Shown one piece after another: positions 16,759 to 25,402 of a stretch of DNA of 64,000 nt. Each line of letters starts with the position of its first letter. The stretch's first letter is position 1. Origin of the DNA: Qipengyuania profundimaris (GTDB lineage Bacteria; Pseudomonadota; Alphaproteobacteria; Sphingomonadales; Sphingomonadaceae); NCBI RefSeq assembly GCF_030717945.1, contig NZ_JAVAIM010000001.1:867131-931130 (forward strand). Reading direction: 5' to 3'. The position numbers were made by a program, and so were the translations under genes. A model generated the notes under the pieces. It was not told the DNA's origin. It saw nothing but the letters and a program-made list of their open reading frames with translations, and searched no databases.

Positions 16759-18333
16759 TTACGTATCGGAGAGCGCCCTCCACTCACCATTGATGCGGGA
16801 AAGTTTAGGTCGCGCATCATCTCTTAAACGCTGAGGCAGGAGCACTGATGGTAGATCCTGGTACGAAACCGGTCGCAGGAACCGTCCTATGGCAAGCGTT
16901 CCGACAGAAGTGCTGCGTCCGTCGGAAGTGGCTGGGAATGGACCGCCATGGACCATGGCGTGGGTTACGTCGACACCGGTTGGCCAAGCATTGGCGATAA
17001 TCCGGCCGGCGCGTTGTTCGAGGATGGGCAGGAGCTTCGCCGCATCGTCGTAGTCTGCTTCGATCATATGCAGCGTTGTGGTGAGCTGGCCCTCGAGTTC
17101 GTCGAGAACCTGTGCAACCTCGCGGAGGTCCTTGCAGCGCACCACGATCGAACTGGGGCCAAAAATCTCCTGCTCGAAGGCAGGGTCCGCTAGGAAGTCG
17201 GAACCCGTCGCAGTGTAAACATGCGCGCGTCCGCAGGCCGATGAGCCCTCTTCGCCCACGCCTACCAGCTCAGCGCCCGACAGCCCGCCCAGCGTCTCGA
17301 TCCCGCTGCGGTAGGCGTCGCTGATGCCGCTGGTAAGCATGGTCTGCGCAGGAACCGCTCCAAGCGCGTCCTTTACGGCAACGAGGAAGCGGCTGGTCGC
17401 TTCGCTCTCAACCGTCAATAGGATACCCGGGTTGGTGCAGAACTGGCCTGCTCCCAGCGAAAGCGAGCCGACATAGGCCGATGCGAGTTCTTCTGCAGAT
17501 TGCTCCAGTTTGCCGGGCATCAGAACCACAGGATTGATGCTGCTCATTTCGGCGTAGACCGGGATTGGCACTTCTCGCTCCGCAGCGCGCTTCATCAGGG
17601 CCAGCCCACCCGCGCGCGAGCCCGTGAAACCGACTGCAGCGATCCGCGGGTCGCTCACCAATGCTTCGCCAAGCGCATAGTCCGTGCCACTCAGAACCGA
17701 GAAAGTGCCTGCAGGAAGGCCGCACTCGCTGACCGCCTCCGCAATCGCGCCCGCCACCAGTTCCGACGTGCCCGGATGAGCAGGGTGCCCCTTGACGACC
17801 ACGCAGCACCCGGCGGCAAACGCCGATGCGGTGTCGCCCCCCGCGACCGAAAAGGCGAGCGGGAAATTGCTCGCGCCAAACACGGCAACGGGGCCGACCG
17901 GTATCTTGCGCATCCTGAGGTCCGGCTTGGGCGGAGTACGGCTGGGGTCGGCATGATCGATGCGCAGGTCTTGCCACCCACCGTCCTCAACCTCTTCTGC
18001 GAACAGCCGCAGTTGGCCGACGGTCCGGCCGCGTTCCCCGGTCAGGCGCGCCTCGGGCAGGCCGCTTTCCGCCATAGCCCGCCGGGTGAGATCATCTCCG
18101 AGCGCATCGATCTTGTCGGCGGCGAGGCGAAGGAATTTTGCGCGTTCCGCCAAGGGCAGCGCGCCGAACACCTTCTGGGCTTCGGCGGCCGCGGCGCAGG
18201 CATCGGCGACGTCCTGCTTCGTAGCCTCGGCGAAGTCGGGGCCGAGCGCATCGCCGCTAGCGGCGTCGACGGCCGTGAAGGTCCCGTCACCGTTCCGCCA
18301 TTCGCCCGCGACTAAATTCTTGCCTGTCAGCAT
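16759..18333 (-). CDS. Alpha-ketoglutarate semialdehyde dehydrogenase
   Basis: A 524-aa NAD(P)-dependent aldehyde dehydrogenase of the 2,5-dioxovalerate dehydrogenase type, the last Weimberg step: alpha-ketoglutarate semialdehyde to 2-oxoglutarate. The VFGASNFPLAFSVAGGDTAS block and VVKGHPAHPGTS are characteristic of the subfamily, with catalytic Cys in GAGQFCTNPG and Glu in YAEMSSINP. Start at ATG 18333 with GGAG upstream; the longer frame to 18444 has no ribosome site and would cross the operator. Divergent from the sugar porter across a LacI-type operator. Confidence 0.9.
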   Translation of the reverse strand: MLTGKNLVAGEWRNGDGTFTAVDAASGDALGPDFAEATKQDVADACAAAAEAQKVFGALPLAERAKFLRLAADKIDALGDDLTRRAMAESGLPEARLTGERGRTVGQLRLFAEEVEDGGWQDLRIDHADPSRTPPKPDLRMRKIPVGPVAVFGASNFPLAFSVAGGDTASAFAAGCCVVVKGHPAHPGTSELVAGAIAEAVSECGLPAGTFSVLSGTDYALGEALVSDPRIAAVGFTGSRAGGLALMKRAAEREVPIPVYAEMSSINPVVLMPGKLEQSAEELASAYVGSLSLGAGQFCTNPGILLTVESEATSRFLVAVKDALGAVPAQTMLTSGISDAYRSGIETLGGLSGAELVGVGEEGSSACGRAHVYTATGSDFLADPAFEQEIFGPSSIVVRCKDLREVAQVLDELEGQLTTTLHMIEADYDDAAKLLPILEQRAGRIIANAWPTGVDVTHAMVHGGPFPATSDGRSTSVGTLAIGRFLRPVSYQDLPSVLLPQRLRDDARPKLSRINGEWRALSDT

Positions 18334-18405
18334 CCCGATTTCTCCAAAATTACATTCTTTGCATGATCTGAAAACGCAGCTTGCCAAGCCGCGAATTTCG
18401 GTGAA

Positions 18406-18419
18406 AGGTAGCGCTACCA
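18406..18419. promoter_or_regulatory. LacI-type operator (copy 1)
   Basis: AGGTAGCGCTACCA, differing in one end base from the perfect palindrome TGGTAGCGCTACCA. It lies between the divergent semialdehyde dehydrogenase and sugar porter genes, 73 and 43 bp from their starts, and could control both. Assigned to the LacI protein encoded at 38923 by shared motif and context. Confidence 0.8.
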
Positions 18420-18461
18420 TAACTGGACGATTGTGCAACAGCACGACGAGGGGAGAGAATT

Positions 18462-19865
18462 TTGGACAATGCGCATTCCGGCGCCAATATGGCGCTGATC
18501 ACCGCGATCGTGGCCGTTGCCACACTGGGCGGTTTCCTGTTCGGTTTCGATAGCGGCGTCATCAACGGGACGGTGGACGGCTTGCGGATCGCTTTCGATT
18601 CGGACGATGTCGGAACCGGCTTCAATGTCGCCTCCATGCTGCTCGGCTGCGCGGTCGGTGCATTCGTCGCGGGACGTCTGTCGGACATTCTGGGTCGCCG
18701 ACGGACACTGCTGATCGCGGCGGCCTTTTTCGTCATCAGCGCGTATGGGTCCGGGATTGCCGGTTCCTCGACCGAATTCGTGATCTATCGCATCATCGGC
18801 GGTTTCGCGGTCGGCGCAGCGAGCGTTTTGGCGCCTGCCTACATAAGCGAGGTCACTCCGGCGCATCTTCGCGGTCGGCTTTCCAGCTTGCAACAAGTGA
18901 TGATCATCGTCGGCCTGACGGCGGCGTTTTTGTCGAACTATCTGCTCGCCGAATACGCCGGTTCCTCGACCGAGGCGTTCTGGATGGGCTTCGAGGCGTG
19001 GCGCTGGATGTTCTGGATGGAGCTGATCCCGGCGATCATCTTCCTCGTTGCTCTGCTCTTCATCCCCGAAAGCCCGCGCTATCTCGTTACGCGAGGCGAA
19101 GGCGGCCAGGCACGTACCGTGCTCGAGCGCCTGTTCGGCGGCAATGTCGCGGCCCGCAAGGTCAGCGAGATCGAGACCTCGATTTCCAACGATCATGCTC
19201 CGCGCCTGTCCGACCTCGTCGACAAGACGAGCGGGAAGATCCGCACGATCGTCTGGGTGGGCATCGGGCTGGCCGTTTTCCAGCAGCTCGTCGGCATCAA
19301 CGTCGTCTTCTATTATGGCGCGGTTCTGTGGCAGGCGGTCGGCTTCAGCGAATCCGATGCACTCAAGATCAACATCCTGAGCGGTTCGATCTCGATCGGC
19401 TCGGTTATCCTTGCCATCGCCCTGATCGACCGGCTGGGGCGCAAGCCGCTGCTGCTGATCGGCTCGATAGGCATGGCGATCACGCTGGGGATCATGGCCA
19501 TCGCGTTCATGAGCGGCTCGCTTGTCGAAGGAACGCTTGAGCTGTCAGACAATGCCGGCCTCGCGGCGCTAATTGCTGCGAATGTATATGTGGCGTTCTT
19601 CAACTTCAGCTGGGGCCCGGTCATGTGGGTCATGCTGGGCGAGATGTTCCCCAACCAGATCCGCGGGTCCGGCTTGGCGGTGAGCGGATTTGCGCAGTGG
19701 ATCGCAAACTTCGGTATCACGATGACCTTTCCGATTATGCTGGCCGGTATCGGCCTTTCGGGGGCCTATGGTTTCTATGCGATCAGTGCTGCCATTTCGA
19801 TCGTGTTCGTCTGGGTGATGGTCCGCGAAACCAAGGGGCTGGAGCTCGAGGAAATGCAGGGTTAG
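18462..19865 (+). CDS. MFS sugar porter, XylE-like
   Basis: A 467-aa twelve-helix inner-membrane sugar:proton symporter, probably for D-xylose or a related pentose. Sugar-porter signatures are present: GGFLFGFDSGVING, GRLSDILGRRRTL, PAYISEVTPAHLRGR, PESPRYLV, QQLVGINVVFYYG and the C-terminal ETKG. Start is TTG at 18462, preceded by GAGGGGAGAG. First gene of a plus-strand operon with two halogenase-family genes, behind a LacI-type operator. Xylose specificity is inferred from the surrounding pathway. Confidence 0.88.
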   Translation: MDNAHSGANMALITAIVAVATLGGFLFGFDSGVINGTVDGLRIAFDSDDVGTGFNVASMLLGCAVGAFVAGRLSDILGRRRTLLIAAAFFVISAYGSGIAGSSTEFVIYRIIGGFAVGAASVLAPAYISEVTPAHLRGRLSSLQQVMIIVGLTAAFLSNYLLAEYAGSSTEAFWMGFEAWRWMFWMELIPAIIFLVALLFIPESPRYLVTRGEGGQARTVLERLFGGNVAARKVSEIETSISNDHAPRLSDLVDKTSGKIRTIVWVGIGLAVFQQLVGINVVFYYGAVLWQAVGFSESDALKINILSGSISIGSVILAIALIDRLGRKPLLLIGSIGMAITLGIMAIAFMSGSLVEGTLELSDNAGLAALIAANVYVAFFNFSWGPVMWVMLGEMFPNQIRGSGLAVSGFAQWIANFGITMTFPIMLAGIGLSGAYGFYAISAAISIVFVWVMVRETKGLELEEMQG

Positions 19866-19876
19866 GCCCTGTCCGT

Positions 19877-21409
19877 ATGAGCGAAGAAATGCCCGCAGGC
19901 CGCAGGAAAGTCCGCGTCGTCGTTCTCGGCGGCGGCACGGCGGGCTGGATGACGGCGGCGGGCATCGCGAAACTGCTGCCCGATCTTGCCGATGTCGCGC
20001 TCGTCGAGAGCGAGGACATCGGCATCGTCGGCGTGGGGGAGGCCACGCTGCCGCACATTCGCGGCTTCGTCGAAACGCTCGGCATCGACGAAGCGGCTTT
20101 CATGAAGGCCACCCATGCGACTTACAAGCTGGGCATCGACTTCCGCGATTTCGGGCGTATCGGCGAAAGTTATATCCACCCGTTCGGCTCCTTCGGCGAA
20201 GAGCTGAGGGGGGTCAGCTTCCATCACTACTGGCTCGAATTGCAGCGGCAAGGCCTTGCCCGCCCGCTGGGCGACTATTCGCTCGCCGTGGCCGCCGCGC
20301 AGGCCAACCGGTTTCGCCCACCGGCACAGGATACCAGTCTGGCCTCGACCTATGGCTATGCCTACCAGTTCGACGCGACGCTGTTCGGCCCCTTCATTCG
20401 CGAGTTCGGCCTGTCGATCGGGGTCGAGCGTCACGAAGGCAAGGTCACGTCGCTCGACCGCGATAGCGCGGATGGCGATGTAACTGCATTGGTGCTCGAA
20501 GATGGCCGCCGGATCGAAGGCGACCTGTTCGTGGACTGCTCGGGCTTCCGCTCGCTCCTGCTGGGGCAGGAATTGAAGGAAGAATGGGAGGACTGGACCC
20601 ACTGGCTGCCCTGCGACCGCGCGGCGGCAATGCCATGCAGCCATGTTACCGATGACATCCGACCCTATACCACGGCGACTGCCATGCCGGCCGGGTGGCG
20701 CTGGCAGATCCCGCTGCAGCACCGCATGGGTAATGGGTATGTGTTCTCCAGCGCGCAAATCTCCGAAGAAGAAGCCTGCGAGGCGATTATGGGAGCCGCG
20801 GAGGGTGAACCGCTGGCCGATCCGCGCATACTGCGTTTCCGCCCCGGTCGTCGACGCCATTCCTGGAGCCACAATGTCATCGGCGTGGGCCTGGCGAGCG
20901 GATTCCTCGAACCGCTCGAATCGACCTCTATATACTTGGCGCAAATGGCAATTACCTACCTGATCGAGCTGTTCCCGCAGGACGGCGCGATCGACCCGCG
21001 CGACCGGGCGGAATTCAACCGCCTGGTCGACATGGAATACGATCGCGTCCGCGATTTCCTGATCCTGCACTACCATGCGACCACGCGCGACGATTCCGAA
21101 TTCTGGAACCATGTGCGCACGATGACCGTGCCCGACAGCCTCGCCGATAAGCTGGAACTGTGGCGCAAGGCGGCCCGGATCGAGAAATATTCCGACGGGC
21201 TGTTTTACGATGCCAGCTGGATTGCGGTCTATGTCGGGCAGGGGATGCTGCCGGAACGGCACGATACGCGGCCTGCGCTCGGCAATCCGCAACAGCTTGC
21301 TCAGGCGACGGAGCGCCTTCGCGAAGCAGTCTTGCGGGAGGTCGGGGCCATGCCGAACCATCGCGAGTATTTGCGCGGAGAGGCCGCCCGCCTCGCGGAC
21401 GCGGCATGA
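19877..21409 (+). CDS. Flavin-dependent tryptophan-halogenase-like protein 1
   Basis: A 510-aa FAD-dependent halogenase-family protein. It has the dinucleotide motif GGGTAGW (18-24), the catalytic lysine position K84 (ATYKLGI), the halogenase signature WRWQIP (274-279) and the EPLEST block (345-350) holding the conserved glutamate. Members of this family linked to TonB receptors are common in sphingomonads and Caulobacter, but their substrates are largely unknown; tryptophan is only the family label. It starts 11 bp after the sugar porter stop and overlaps the next gene by 4 bp, so it is cotranscribed with a xylose-regulon transporter. A partner flavin reductase is not in the window. Confidence 0.87.
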   Translation: MSEEMPAGRRKVRVVVLGGGTAGWMTAAGIAKLLPDLADVALVESEDIGIVGVGEATLPHIRGFVETLGIDEAAFMKATHATYKLGIDFRDFGRIGESYIHPFGSFGEELRGVSFHHYWLELQRQGLARPLGDYSLAVAAAQANRFRPPAQDTSLASTYGYAYQFDATLFGPFIREFGLSIGVERHEGKVTSLDRDSADGDVTALVLEDGRRIEGDLFVDCSGFRSLLLGQELKEEWEDWTHWLPCDRAAAMPCSHVTDDIRPYTTATAMPAGWRWQIPLQHRMGNGYVFSSAQISEEEACEAIMGAAEGEPLADPRILRFRPGRRRHSWSHNVIGVGLASGFLEPLESTSIYLAQMAITYLIELFPQDGAIDPRDRAEFNRLVDMEYDRVRDFLILHYHATTRDDSEFWNHVRTMTVPDSLADKLELWRKAARIEKYSDGLFYDASWIAVYVGQGMLPERHDTRPALGNPQQLAQATERLREAVLREVGAMPNHREYLRGEAARLADAA

Positions 21410-22881
21410 GCGTGCCGCGTGACCCGTGTCGCCGCATCGTCGTCGTCGGTGGCGGGCAGGTCGGCATCCTCGCCGCCGCCGCGCTGCGCCAGGCCATGCC
21501 GGTCAGCCAGGTCGTGCTGGTGGGGCAGCAGCCGAATCCCGCTTCCTTCGCGGATTTCGCGCCGACGTCCCTGCCGAATTCCACCTCGATGCATGAGCGG
21601 CTGGGCCTGGAGGAGAGCGAGATAGTCCTGAAGGCAGGTGGCAGCTATCGGCTGGTTACGCGGTTTCAGGGATGGAGCGCCGCGGGCGAAGAGGGCCTCT
21701 TTTCCTATGGCGAAACGCTCGACCCGACGCTCAAGACCGCTTTCTCGCGCGAATGGGGCGCGACACGGCAGCTGGGCCGCACCGACCGGCGGCAGGGCTC
21801 GATCGCGCAAGTGCTGGCCGAAGCAGGCCGCTTCGCACCACCACCGCCCGACCAGCAGACGCCGCTGTCGGAGGTCGATTATGCGCTGCGCTGGAACCCG
21901 GCCGCCTATCGCGACCTGCTGATCGAGCGCGCGCAGGCATTGGGCGTCGACTACATCGAAGGTCAGATCGAGGCTGTCGAGGTCGGCGAGGGCGCATCGA
22001 TTGGGGCGATCCGGCTGGCCGGTCAGGGCCGGGTCGAGGCAGATCTGTTCGTCGATTGCAGCGGACCGGCCGCCACCCTGTCCGCCTCGCATCCCGATTT
22101 CGCCCTGATCGACTGGTCGGACACTTTGCCAACACGCATGGTATATGTCGGACGGCCTACCGATACGGTAATTGCTCTCGAAGACCGTGTTTCGCTGGTG
22201 GACACGGGTTGGGTGACGCAAGTTGCGGGCCGCGACGGTCTCCATACGATGCTGGGAACGGGCGAAGGCGTCGATCGCGACGCGGCGCTAGCGACACTTG
22301 GTGCGCCGGCACTGGCTGCGATCAATCTGAGTTCCGGGAGAATTGCCGAACCCTGGCTCGGCAACGTGATCGCGATCGGCGATGCCTGTGCGCGTTTCGA
22401 GCCTGTCGGTCCCTATCATCTCGACCTGGCGCACCGCCAAATCGAGTTGTTGCTGGAAATGCTGCCCGGTAAGCATATCGAACCCCTAGAACGTGACGAG
22501 TACAACCGCCGGTCGATCATGATGATGGAGGCGGTGCACGAAACGCTGGCAATCCATTTCGCCGCGACGCGCGCCCAGACGATTTTCGGCAAGCGACCGC
22601 TGCCGGGCCGTCTGGCGGACGAGCTCGATCAGTTCCGGCGTCGCGGTCGCATCCTGTTCCGCGAAGAAGACCCGCTGTTGGCGCAGGAGCGTTTCGCGCT
22701 GCTGGTCGCGCTGGGTTTCACGCCCGGTCTCCCGCCTGCGGCGCATAACGCTGATGCCGCCGTGGAAGAGCAAGCCCACCGCGACTTCGCTGCTCGGGCG
22801 CAAGCGGCAATCGATTTTGCGCCGCCCTATGCACAATGGCTCGCTTCGGTCAGCCAGCAGTCCCCAATGCGCGCCGGATAA
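21406..22881 (+). CDS. Degenerate halogenase paralogue
   Basis: A 491-aa protein related to the flavin-dependent halogenases but without their active-site markers. The FAD loop GGGQVG (15-20) and FVDCSG are kept. The catalytic lysine position is arginine (R82 in GSYRLVTR), the WxWxIP signature is absent, and the EPLEST block is replaced by FEPVGPYHLDL. The frame is intact, so it is a maintained but probably non-halogenating protein: perhaps a flavin monooxygenase, partner subunit or binding protein. ATG overlaps the preceding stop by 4 bp. Its last 32 bp overlap the convergent cupin gene. Confidence 0.78.
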   Translation: MSVPRDPCRRIVVVGGGQVGILAAAALRQAMPVSQVVLVGQQPNPASFADFAPTSLPNSTSMHERLGLEESEIVLKAGGSYRLVTRFQGWSAAGEEGLFSYGETLDPTLKTAFSREWGATRQLGRTDRRQGSIAQVLAEAGRFAPPPPDQQTPLSEVDYALRWNPAAYRDLLIERAQALGVDYIEGQIEAVEVGEGASIGAIRLAGQGRVEADLFVDCSGPAATLSASHPDFALIDWSDTLPTRMVYVGRPTDTVIALEDRVSLVDTGWVTQVAGRDGLHTMLGTGEGVDRDAALATLGAPALAAINLSSGRIAEPWLGNVIAIGDACARFEPVGPYHLDLAHRQIELLLEMLPGKHIEPLERDEYNRRSIMMMEAVHETLAIHFAATRAQTIFGKRPLPGRLADELDQFRRRGRILFREEDPLLAQERFALLVALGFTPGLPPAAHNADAAVEEQAHRDFAARAQAAIDFAPPYAQWLASVSQQSPMRAG

Positions 22882-23875
22882 GCCCGCGCATTTGAGCGAA
22901 CAGTTCCGGATTTGGCGGTCCGAGAATGCCTTTTGCCTGACCGGGCAAATGGGCTGCAGGATCGCCGGATCGCTCGAAAACATAATAGTCCAGCATCTCG
23001 CGCCAAACTGCGCGCTGGTCCGCCGGTAAATGCTTGAAGGCGAGCATGGCGTGTAGCAACGCATCATAGGGGCTGCCGACCCCGTCCGGCTTGCCCGGCG
23101 CCCACCAGTAATTGACGAGGATGCTCACCGGCTCGAGCGATTCGACGCTGTGCCACCAACCATAGGGGATGTAGATCGCATCGCCCGGCTCGAGCGTCGC
23201 GACCTCCGCCTCGCTCCAGGCATCGGCAAAGCGTGGAAACTCTTCGAGATCCGGTTCGGCGAGATCGACCATGCTCACCGGCGTCCCGGCAGGCGTCAGT
23301 TCGAAGGGGCCCGGATAAAGATCCGCGGTTCGCTGCGGGGGAAACAGCGTAAAGCGCCGCCGCCCCGCTACGCAACAGGCGACATTCTCCTTCGCATCGT
23401 AATGCGGCGCGACGCGGATGCGGTTGCCGATCCAGATGCGCGGCGCGACATCGGGGAGAAGCGCGAGCACGTTCTCCCGCGCGAAAGGCGGGGCAAGTGC
23501 CTCTACACTCTCCGACTGCACGGCCATTGCGGGCGGTGCATCGATCGTTTTCGCTTTCAGGAGATCGCCGAGAAATGCTGGTAAGGGCCCGCTCGCCTTG
23601 ACGAAGTTGAGCGACCGCAGGTCGTCGGTGTAGAAAAAGCGTCCTCCGGCTCTCGGCGGTGCCGCGATCGCATCGACAGGCCGACTGGCGGAGCGATCGA
23701 TCAAATACTGGCAGATGGCCTCGTCACTTCGCCGCGCCGCCTCGACTGCGGGCCATGACCCGACCAGCCCGCGCAAAATCACGGGGCGTGTTGCCGAGCG
23801 GATGTCTTCGAAAGCTTCGCGAGTGACTGGCGCTTCGATCTCGGGGATCGGCGCGGGCGCTGGCAGTTCGGTCAT
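22850..23875 (-). CDS. JmjC/cupin_8-type putative dioxygenase
   Basis: A 341-aa cupin-like protein of the JmjC fold. It has the Fe(II)-binding HxD pair H158/D160 (VAPHYDAKEN) and a distal histidine H242 (GWWHSVES), with GRRRFTLFPP and LEPGDAIYIP typical of factor-inhibiting-HIF-like 2-oxoglutarate oxygenases. The substrate is unknown; the family is repeatedly found beside tryptophan-halogenase-like genes and TonB receptors. ATG at 23875 overlaps the stop of the halogenase frame by 4 bp. Last gene of a minus-strand operon with two halogenases. Confidence 0.82.
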   Translation of the reverse strand: MTELPAPAPIPEIEAPVTREAFEDIRSATRPVILRGLVGSWPAVEAARRSDEAICQYLIDRSASRPVDAIAAPPRAGGRFFYTDDLRSLNFVKASGPLPAFLGDLLKAKTIDAPPAMAVQSESVEALAPPFARENVLALLPDVAPRIWIGNRIRVAPHYDAKENVACCVAGRRRFTLFPPQRTADLYPGPFELTPAGTPVSMVDLAEPDLEEFPRFADAWSEAEVATLEPGDAIYIPYGWWHSVESLEPVSILVNYWWAPGKPDGVGSPYDALLHAMLAFKHLPADQRAVWREMLDYYVFERSGDPAAHLPGQAKGILGPPNPELFAQMRGLIRRALGTAG

Positions 23876-25402
23876 GCGATACGGCGTTCTTCGGCTGCCA
23901 TCGCCCCACCACGCTGCTGCAGGAATTGGTCCTGCGTCGGCAATTGCTGCGTCGTCTGTGCGATTACGCCGCGTATATGCGCAAGCCGAGTCAGTGTTTC
24001 TTCGTCGTCCAGCACACGGGCGACGGGATGGTGACTTTGCGGCAGAATGCCCTGTCCCAGCATGACGGCAAGCCAGCTGGCCTCGGTGAAAAGCTCGTTG
24101 TTTTCGCGGAAAATACGGCCCGAGCTGCGGAACATCTCGATCTTTTCGCGTAAACCGTCGGGTGCCTCGAGGTTGCGGCAATAGCGCCAGAACTCCGAGT
24201 CATCGCGCTCCGTGGCGCTGTAATGGAGGACGAGGAAGTCGCGGATATCGGCATATTCGCGATCGGTTTCCGCATTGAACCGCGCGATCTCGACTTCGCA
24301 GAAGCTCTTGTCGGGAAACAGCGATAACAGCCGGGCAATCCCCGACTGAACCAGATGGATCGATGTCGATTCCAGTGGCTCGAGAAATCCTGCCGCAAGC
24401 CCCAGCGCGATCACGTTCTTTTCCCAAGCGCGCGCGGTGGCCTGCCTTGAAGCTGAGCTGGTTCGGCTCGGCCAAGGGTTCTCCATCGAGGTTGGCGAGC
24501 AGAAGATCGGTGGCTTTTGCGCGATCCATATGCTCGGAGGCGAAGACATGGCCGTTGCCGAGCCGGTGCTGGAGCGGAATGCGCCATTGCCATCCTGCAG
24601 CGCGCGCTGTGGATCGGGTCAGAGGCTCGTTTCTGCCGCCGAGGGAACAAGGCACCGCGACGGCACTGTCGCATGGAAGCCAGCGCGACCAGTCTTTAAA
24701 GGGGACGGCGAGCGTTTGCCCCAGCAAAAGCGAGCGAAACCCCGAGCAGTCGATGAACAGTTCGCCCTCGACCTTTTTGCCATGGTCGAGAGAAACGCCG
24801 GTTACGAAGCCGGTCTCGCCGTTTTGATGCACTTCGACCACGCGGCCCTCGATGCGCTCAACGCCGCTGCCCTCCGCCAAACTGCGCAGGAAGCTCGCAT
24901 AGCGGGCGGCATCGAACTGGAAGGCGTAGGCAAGCTTCGCCATCGGGGATTTGGTGTCGGGTCGCGGCCAGTCGAACTTGCCGGCCTTCCCGGCCATTGC
25001 AGCTATCGAATAGGCGTCGACCGGCGTTGTGTCACCGAGCTCGTTACCGCGGATCCAGAAGTGCTGGAATTCGATACCCAGCATGTCGAGGCCGTAGGTT
25101 CCGAAGGGATGGACATAGGAGTGCCCCGGCCGAAGCCAATCTACGAACTCGATCCCCAATTTATACGTCGCGCGGGTTTCCCGCACGAACTGCATCTCGT
25201 CGAGGCCGAGCATGCGGTTGAAACCGATAATTTGCGGGATTGTCGCCTCGCCGACGCCAACCGTGCCGATCGCCTCGCTCTCCACGAGGGTAATCGAGAA
25301 TCCGGGTAGTTTCCCCAAGACATGGGAAAGCGCGGCCGCGGCCATCCAGCCAGAGGACCCGCCGCCGACAATGACGACTTTCGCAACCGGGCCGGCAGTC
25401 AC
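23872..25402 (-). pseudogene. Tryptophan-halogenase-like gene 2, frameshifted
   Basis: A halogenase-family gene broken by one frameshift. Frame one (from 25402) encodes the FAD loop GGGSSGW, the lysine motif ATYKLGIEF, WQWRIP and continues to about residue 323. Homology then moves to another frame (EKNVIALGLAAGFLEPLEST onward) and ends normally at 23872. The break falls in a run of alternating G and C at 24428-24436. Adding 2 bp there restores the motif spacing seen in paralogues and gives a 510-aa protein, the same length as halogenase 1. As written, the product would be 400 aa with a scrambled tail. It overlaps both neighbours by 4 bp. Confidence 0.82.

Noticed and set aside
19862-21361. 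499-aa minus-strand frame opposite halogenase 1
   Set aside because: Antisense shadow with low-complexity composition; the halogenase motifs are on the plus strand.
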